Shown here in pieces: positions 6,505 through 9,278 of a DNA stretch of 9,278 nt (its first letter is position 1; every line of letters starts with the position of its first letter). This DNA is from Nitrospirota bacterium (GTDB lineage: Bacteria > Nitrospinota > Nitrospinia > Nitrospinales > Nitrospinaceae): the NCBI GenBank assembly GCA_003229345.1, contig QIDN01000325.1, positions 1 through 9,278 of the forward strand, written 5' to 3'. The notes beneath the pieces are model-generated. The model was not told the origin of the DNA. It did not search any database and was given only the letters and a program-made list of their open reading frames with translations. A program made the translations under genes and the position numbers.

Positions 6505-7182
6505 TCAGCGGACTTCCAAGTTCTCTTGACACTCGATGCAAAGTGCTGTCAAGGGCAGGATCTCCAGACGCTTGAGGGTTATGTACTTGGAGCAATTATC
6601 GCAGACTCCGTAAGTATCCCCTTTAATCTTAAAAATAGCCTCCTCAACCATTCTCAGCTCATTTCTCTCCCGGCTGGAAAGTTGAAAAGCCATTTCCCGT
6701 CCTTCCAGGCTGGATGCCAAATCTATTTCATTACTGAAGGTGATGTCGTTGATGGTTCGTTCTACTTCTTTGGAAGAACGAAGCATACCCATCAATCTTT
6801 TTCTGTCCTGAGTCAGCCGTTCCTGGATTTTTAAAATTTTCGGGTCATTTTTTTTGAAAGGGGATTTCACAAACGGTTTGATTATTTCCTCTGGCGGCTC
6901 GACTATTTTTTTCGCAGCTGCTTTTTTTGGGGCCGCCTTTTTCGCAACTACTTTTGCTACCGGTTTTTTCGCCGAGGATTTTTTGGCGCTTGCCTTCGGT
7001 TTCTTTTGAGCTTTGGCCTTCTTGACCGTCTTTTTGGCCACGACTTTGGATTTCTTTTTCACTGCCGTTTTCTTCTTCGTGCTTTTGCTCACTTTTTTGA
7101 CAGAGGCCTTCTTTTTAGATACGGAAGGTTTCTTTTTCGCCGAAGTGGTTTTCTTTTTCACTTTTTTCTTTTTAGCTGCCAC
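6505..7182 (-). CDS. DksA/TraR-type zinc-finger protein with Lys-rich N-terminal tail
   Basis: 225 residues from a GTG start (7182-7180), preceded by GGGAG (7195-7191) at 8 bases. Residues 1-92 are low complexity: 42 are Lys, the rest mostly Ala, Ser, Thr, Val and Pro, like histone H1-type or AlgP-type tails that bind nucleic acid. A linker (93-112) leads to the DksA/TraR-like part: two helices of a coiled coil (about 115-190) and a four-cysteine zinc finger, CDNC (Cys194, Cys197) and CIEC (Cys215, Cys218). In DksA the coiled-coil tip motif DxxDxA enters the RNA polymerase secondary channel and works with ppGpp; here the matching stretch reads NEIDLA (151-156), so the second Asp (154) is kept and the first is Asn. 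RNA polymerase binding is likely; the tail suggests added DNA or RNA contact. It is not a plain DksA, so no symbol is given. Confidence 0.88.
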   Translation of the reverse strand: MAAKKKKVKKKTTSAKKKPSVSKKKASVKKVSKSTKKKTAVKKKSKVVAKKTVKKAKAQKKPKASAKKSSAKKPVAKVVAKKAAPKKAAAKKIVEPPEEIIKPFVKSPFKKNDPKILKIQERLTQDRKRLMGMLRSSKEVERTINDITFSNEIDLASSLEGREMAFQLSSRERNELRMVEEAIFKIKGDTYGVCDNCSKYITLKRLEILPLTALCIECQENLEVR

Positions 7183-7377
7183 AGTAGAGTCTCCCGATCA
7201 AGCCTTTTGATAGAAGATTAGATAGAGGTTTCAGATCAAATGGGGGTGATAACTGATGGGTTTTGACCGAAAACTACCTTTGAGAATCAAATAATCCCAA
7301 TAAATTCAGTAATATAAGCTTGCCTAGGCTCAAAAACTGCCCTAAAGGGTATCACTAGAAATTAAAAAGCACAAGAA

Positions 7378-7407
7378 ATTATATGCGCGAGGATATTTTT
7401 GGGTTAA
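7378..7407 (-). promoter_or_regulatory. Candidate promoter for the DksA-like gene
   Basis: On the - strand a perfect TATAAT (7383-7378) has TTAACC (7407-7402, 4 of 6 matches to the -35 consensus) upstream with an 18-base spacer. It would start transcription at about 7371 and give a leader of nearly 190 bases. The rest of the 250-base gap (7183-7434) shows only an 8-bp palindrome GCCTAGGC (7322-7329) and no convincing terminator or small gene. Confidence 0.4.
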
Positions 7408-7434
7408 CGCTCTCCGGGCCACTGTCGAACCCTG

Positions 7435-7725
7435 TTAATTCAACTCATAATCCACGACCACGGTTTGGGAGCAAAGGGATTGCGCCAGCCGGATGACCGG
7501 CTGATGGACCTTATGCCCGGCATACGCTTCCAATCCCTGGCGGTTCTCAAAATGAGTGGTTAGTACCAAATCAAATGACCGGTCGGAGCTTTTGAAATCC
7601 TCTCCGACTTCAAGAAATCTGAGGGTTTCAATCTGGTCTTTCATTCCGTTCAGGGCAGATGCCAGACTTTTCACATTGTCGGGGGACTTTTCCTTCAGTT
7701 TGAACATGACTATATGTTTGATCAT
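7435..7725 (-). CDS. Dabb (stress-responsive A/B barrel) domain protein
   Basis: 96 residues, the usual size of a stand-alone Dabb protein, which forms a dimeric alpha/beta barrel related to the ferredoxin-like fold. The opening MIKHIVMFKLKE, the central beta strand FDLVLTTHFE (51-60) and the later LEAYAGHKVHQPV (65-77, with His71 and His74) match the family pattern. The biochemical role of most bacterial members is unknown; some relatives are linked to stress or to small-molecule handling, and function cannot be assigned here. ATG 7725 is preceded by AGGAG (7737-7733) at 7 bases. The gene diverges from the DjlA-like gene, and the two probably share a control region. Confidence 0.85.
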   Translation of the reverse strand: MIKHIVMFKLKEKSPDNVKSLASALNGMKDQIETLRFLEVGEDFKSSDRSFDLVLTTHFENRQGLEAYAGHKVHQPVIRLAQSLCSQTVVVDYELN

Positions 7726-7769
7726 GGAGCCGCTCCTGTTTCAAGTGTCCCGATGAGATTGATTCGGGA
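7726..7769 (-). promoter_or_regulatory. Dabb mRNA leader with two small dyads, one over the ribosome binding site
   Basis: GGAGCCGCTCC (7726-7736) is palindromic around one central base. It overlaps the AGGAG ribosome binding site and touches the start codon. Further up the leader TCCCGA (7748-7753) and TCGGGA (7764-7769) can form a 6-bp stem with a 10-base loop. Either could affect translation; the hairpin over the binding site is short (4 bp with a 3-base loop). Confidence 0.35.
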
Positions 7770-7798
7770 TGGGTTTATTCCCCGGCCTTCAATCGTGG

Positions 7799-7822
7799 CT
7801 GGGTTTTTTCGAAATTTCCCAG
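7799..7822. promoter_or_regulatory. 24-bp dyad, operator-like
   Basis: This is a symmetric element centred between 7810 and 7811. Arms CTGGG (7799-7803) and CCCAG (7818-7822) and core TTTCGAAA (7807-7814) are symmetric; the two intervening triplets (TTT on both sides) are not. In all 18 of 24 positions obey the dyad. It covers the -35 region of the rightward candidate promoter and lies just downstream of the leftward -10. Confidence 0.5.
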
Positions 7823-7831
7823 TATTATATA
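7823..7831. promoter_or_regulatory. Overlapping divergent -10 elements
   Basis: On the + strand TATTAT (7823-7828) or TATATA (7826-7831) can serve the DjlA-like gene. On the - strand a perfect TATAAT (7829-7824) can serve the Dabb gene. Neither has a strong -35 at 17 bases, which suggests activator dependence or a weak promoter. Confidence 0.4.
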
Positions 7832-7832
7832 G

Positions 7833-7845
7833 GCTTTTGAAAAGC
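7833..7845. promoter_or_regulatory. 13-bp perfect palindrome, operator-like
   Basis: GCTTTTGAAAAGC is perfectly symmetric around G7839. It spans the expected start of rightward transcription (about 7835) and lies between the -10 and -35 regions of the leftward promoter, so a bound protein could affect both genes. Confidence 0.5.
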
Positions 7846-7879
7846 AAATTGTGAATTTATATTCGGAGGGTGGGCAGGC

Positions 7880-8602
7880 ATGTCCTGGTTAATTGGAGCG
7901 GGATTGGGATTTCTTCGCGGTGGGCCTCTTGGGGCTCTGGTGGGGGGAGCCGTCCAGCATGTGATGACAAAAAAAGTTCGGAAACTCATCCGCCGGGGAC
8001 TGCCGGGGGTGGTGGACGAAACGGCGTTCGTCACCTGCATCATTGTGGTGATGACCAAGCTGGCCATGGTCAAAGGACACATGACTCCGAGAGAAGTGGA
8101 GACGATTTACCGGTTTTTTGTGAAGAATTTGAATTACTCGGAGAAAGATCTCGAATCCATCAACCAGGTTATTCGTGAGGCCTGCCGGGTCAATCCCGAT
8201 CTGAATCCCGTCATCCAAAAGTACAAATCCTCTGCCCAGTCCAGATACCGGAGCCTTCTGCTGGTGTTGTCCTACCAGATTGCACTGATCGAAGATTCAC
8301 TCACCGCCGAGGTTCAGGAGGGCATCAACGAATTGGCCGGCCTTCTGGATATATCCTTTGAGGAGCATGACCTCATTCGCAAAAAGTACTCTCTGGACGT
8401 TTTAGTGACGCCCTATACGATTCTGGAGATTGATTCTGCGGCCACCAACGATGAGATTAAAAAGGCCTACTGGCGGTTGGCTTCCCAATGTCACCCCGAC
8501 AAGGTGGCGCATCTGGGAGGAGAGCAAGTGGAAGAGGCGCATCTCAAGTTTCTTGAAATTCAGGAAGCGTATCAGGAGTTGGAAAAAAAGCGGAGTCTTT
8601 GA
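7880..8602 (+). CDS. DjlA-like co-chaperone: TerB-like region plus C-terminal J domain
   Basis: 240 residues; ATG 7880 is preceded by GGAGGG (7865-7870) at 9 bases. The Gly-rich hydrophobic N-terminus (about 3-28, WLIGAGLGFLRGGPLGALVGG) resembles the membrane-associated start of DjlA-type proteins. Residues about 44-168 form an all-helical TerB/DjlA-like region with two related halves (ETAFVTCIIVVMTKLAMVKG and SLLLVLSYQIALIEDS). Residues about 176-237 are a J domain with the HPD motif at 205-207, which stimulates the ATPase of DnaK. The architecture matches DjlA, a membrane-linked DnaK partner involved in envelope stress in Escherichia coli; this copy is somewhat shorter than the E. coli one. 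In the first TerB half the usual acidic ADG-like turn reads VKG, so any metal site is probably altered. The stop lies 3 bases from the stop of the convergent CBS gene. Confidence 0.88.
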   Translation: MSWLIGAGLGFLRGGPLGALVGGAVQHVMTKKVRKLIRRGLPGVVDETAFVTCIIVVMTKLAMVKGHMTPREVETIYRFFVKNLNYSEKDLESINQVIREACRVNPDLNPVIQKYKSSAQSRYRSLLLVLSYQIALIEDSLTAEVQEGINELAGLLDISFEEHDLIRKKYSLDVLVTPYTILEIDSAATNDEIKKAYWRLASQCHPDKVAHLGGEQVEEAHLKFLEIQEAYQELEKKRSL

Positions 8603-8608
8603 GTCTTA
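8593..8608 (+). repeat. 8-bp tandem repeat across two convergent stop codons
   Basis: GAGTCTTT (8593-8600) is followed directly by GAGTCTTA (8601-8608), 7 of 8 identical. The block contains both the TGA of the J-domain gene (8600-8602) and the TAA of the - strand gene (8608-8606). Confidence 0.7.
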
Positions 8609-9278
8609 CTTGGGCGGAGATTTAACCGCTTCAGCTTTGGGTTCTGTGGGCTCGTCGTCCGAGGAGTCTGCGTCTGCCACTTCAGTGGGAGTTTGGTGTG
8701 ATTGCTTCGGTGGGTATTCGGATGCAATCTTTCGCACAATAATGGAATTGATTTTTCTTTTACTGGCTTCCTTGACCGTTAACCGAAAACCATTGATGAC
8801 AATCTGATCGCCGGCCACTGGGATTTTTTCCAGATTTTCTATCATGAGTCCGGCCATGGTTTCATAATCCCCCTCCGGCAGGTCCAGCTTTAATTCCTCA
8901 TTAACAGATCCTATTTCCTTATCGCCATCAATTAGATATCCATTCTTATCATAGACTTCATACTTCTTGTGGGGCTCGTCGTATTCATCTTCAATTTCTC
9001 CGACGATTTCCTCGATAATGTCCTCAATGGTAACAATACCGATACATCCGCCATATTCATCCACGACAATGGCGATATGCAAACCCCGTTGCTGAAGTTC
9101 TTTCAGCAGATCATCGAGTTTTTTGTTGGGCGGCACGTAGTAGGCCGGGCGGACCATTTCAGTGATGGGGGAATCGTCCTCTGGCACGGTCAGCAGGTCG
9201 AAGGTATTCAAAATACCGATCAGATTAAACATCCGCTCATGAAATACAGGGAGACGGGAAAACCCGGTTTCGTTGGAG
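8606..9278 (-). CDS. CBS-pair / CorC_HlyC domain protein (partial, N-terminus off the window)
   Basis: 223 residues up to the right edge; the frame is open through 9278, so the Met at 9232 is internal. The first visible residues (TGFSRLPVFHE) belong to the first CBS domain. The second CBS domain (about 40-95 of the fragment) has the family hallmark HIAIVVDEYGGCIGIVTIED followed by an acidic IIEEIVGEIEDE. A CorC_HlyC (transporter-associated) domain follows at about 105-185, and then a 35-residue acidic, Pro-rich tail ending VKSPPK. CBS pairs bind adenine nucleotides such as ATP. Proteins of this type are either soluble CorC-like or membrane CNNM/DUF21 (HlyC/TlyC-like) proteins linked to Mg2+ and Co2+ efflux; the missing N-terminus would decide which. 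No terminator hairpin is seen after the stop. Confidence 0.92.
   Translation of the reverse strand, partial: SNETGFSRLPVFHERMFNLIGILNTFDLLTVPEDDSPITEMVRPAYYVPPNKKLDDLLKELQQRGLHIAIVVDEYGGCIGIVTIEDIIEEIVGEIEDEYDEPHKKYEVYDKNGYLIDGDKEIGSVNEELKLDLPEGDYETMAGLMIENLEKIPVAGDQIVINGFRLTVKEASKRKINSIIVRKIASEYPPKQSHQTPTEVADADSSDDEPTEPKAEAVKSPPK

Noticed and set aside
6525..6553. Inverted repeat CTTGACA / TGTCAAG as a secA terminator
   Set aside because: No T-run follows on either strand, and the sequence encodes the CIECQ part of the zinc finger in the convergent gene.
7006..7221. Phe/Leu-rich + strand frames resembling a membrane protein
   Set aside because: They are the complement of the Lys codon run (AAA/AAG) in the DksA-like tail, which forces Phe, Leu and Ser in other frames.
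7336..7350. CCCTTTAGGG followed by TTTTT on the - strand as a terminator for the Dabb gene
   Set aside because: The stem is 3-4 bp with a 2-4 base loop, too weak, and it lies about 90 bases past the stop.
7401..7432. GGGTT / AACCC inverted repeat just after the Dabb stop as a terminator
   Set aside because: Only 5 bp plus a bulged extension, with no T-run on the - strand afterwards.

Overview
The window is a compact stretch of bacterial chromosome, about half G+C, made almost entirely of recognisable core genes. There are no mobile elements, no CRISPR array, no tRNA or rRNA genes, and no sign of recent transfer. A likely lipoprotein or exported TPR protein, a membrane-anchored M23 peptidase, the rplI-dnaB order and an M23-secA neighbourhood point to a Gram-negative, didermic organism. 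Nitrospinota or a deltaproteobacterial-type lineage would fit. That placement is an inference from gene content and remembered gene orders, not a database result.

Left part, + strand: the 3' end of rplI (ribosomal protein L9, with an unusual acidic tail), then dnaB (replicative helicase), then, 11 bases on, a TPR-repeat envelope protein. After a 200-base spacer with repeats and a promoter-like site comes an M23/LytM-type zinc endopeptidase with one membrane anchor. It ends in a strong intrinsic terminator. After a 250-base leader region comes secA, the preprotein translocase ATPase, complete with its C-terminal zinc-binding motif.

Middle, - strand: a DksA/TraR-type zinc-finger protein with a Lys-rich, histone H1-like N-terminal tail meets secA tail to tail with 9 bases between the stops. 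Further right is a small Dabb (stress-responsive A/B barrel) protein, also on the - strand.

Right part: a DjlA-like protein (TerB-like helical region plus C-terminal J domain) diverges from the Dabb gene. The shared intergenic region holds overlapping -10-like hexamers for both strands, flanked by two dyad-symmetric sequences, the most operator-like structure in the window. The J-domain gene converges, 3 bases between stops, on a CBS-pair/CorC_HlyC protein that runs off the right edge.

Together the genes cover replication (DnaB), translation (L9), secretion (SecA), wall remodelling (M23), transcription control (DksA-like) and chaperone or stress functions (J-domain protein, Dabb). I do not see an undescribed multi-gene system. 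The points worth a second look are the Lys-tailed DksA-like protein, the divergent control region at 7799-7845, the possible leaderless start of dnaB, the secA leader, and small tandem duplications lying across stop codons.
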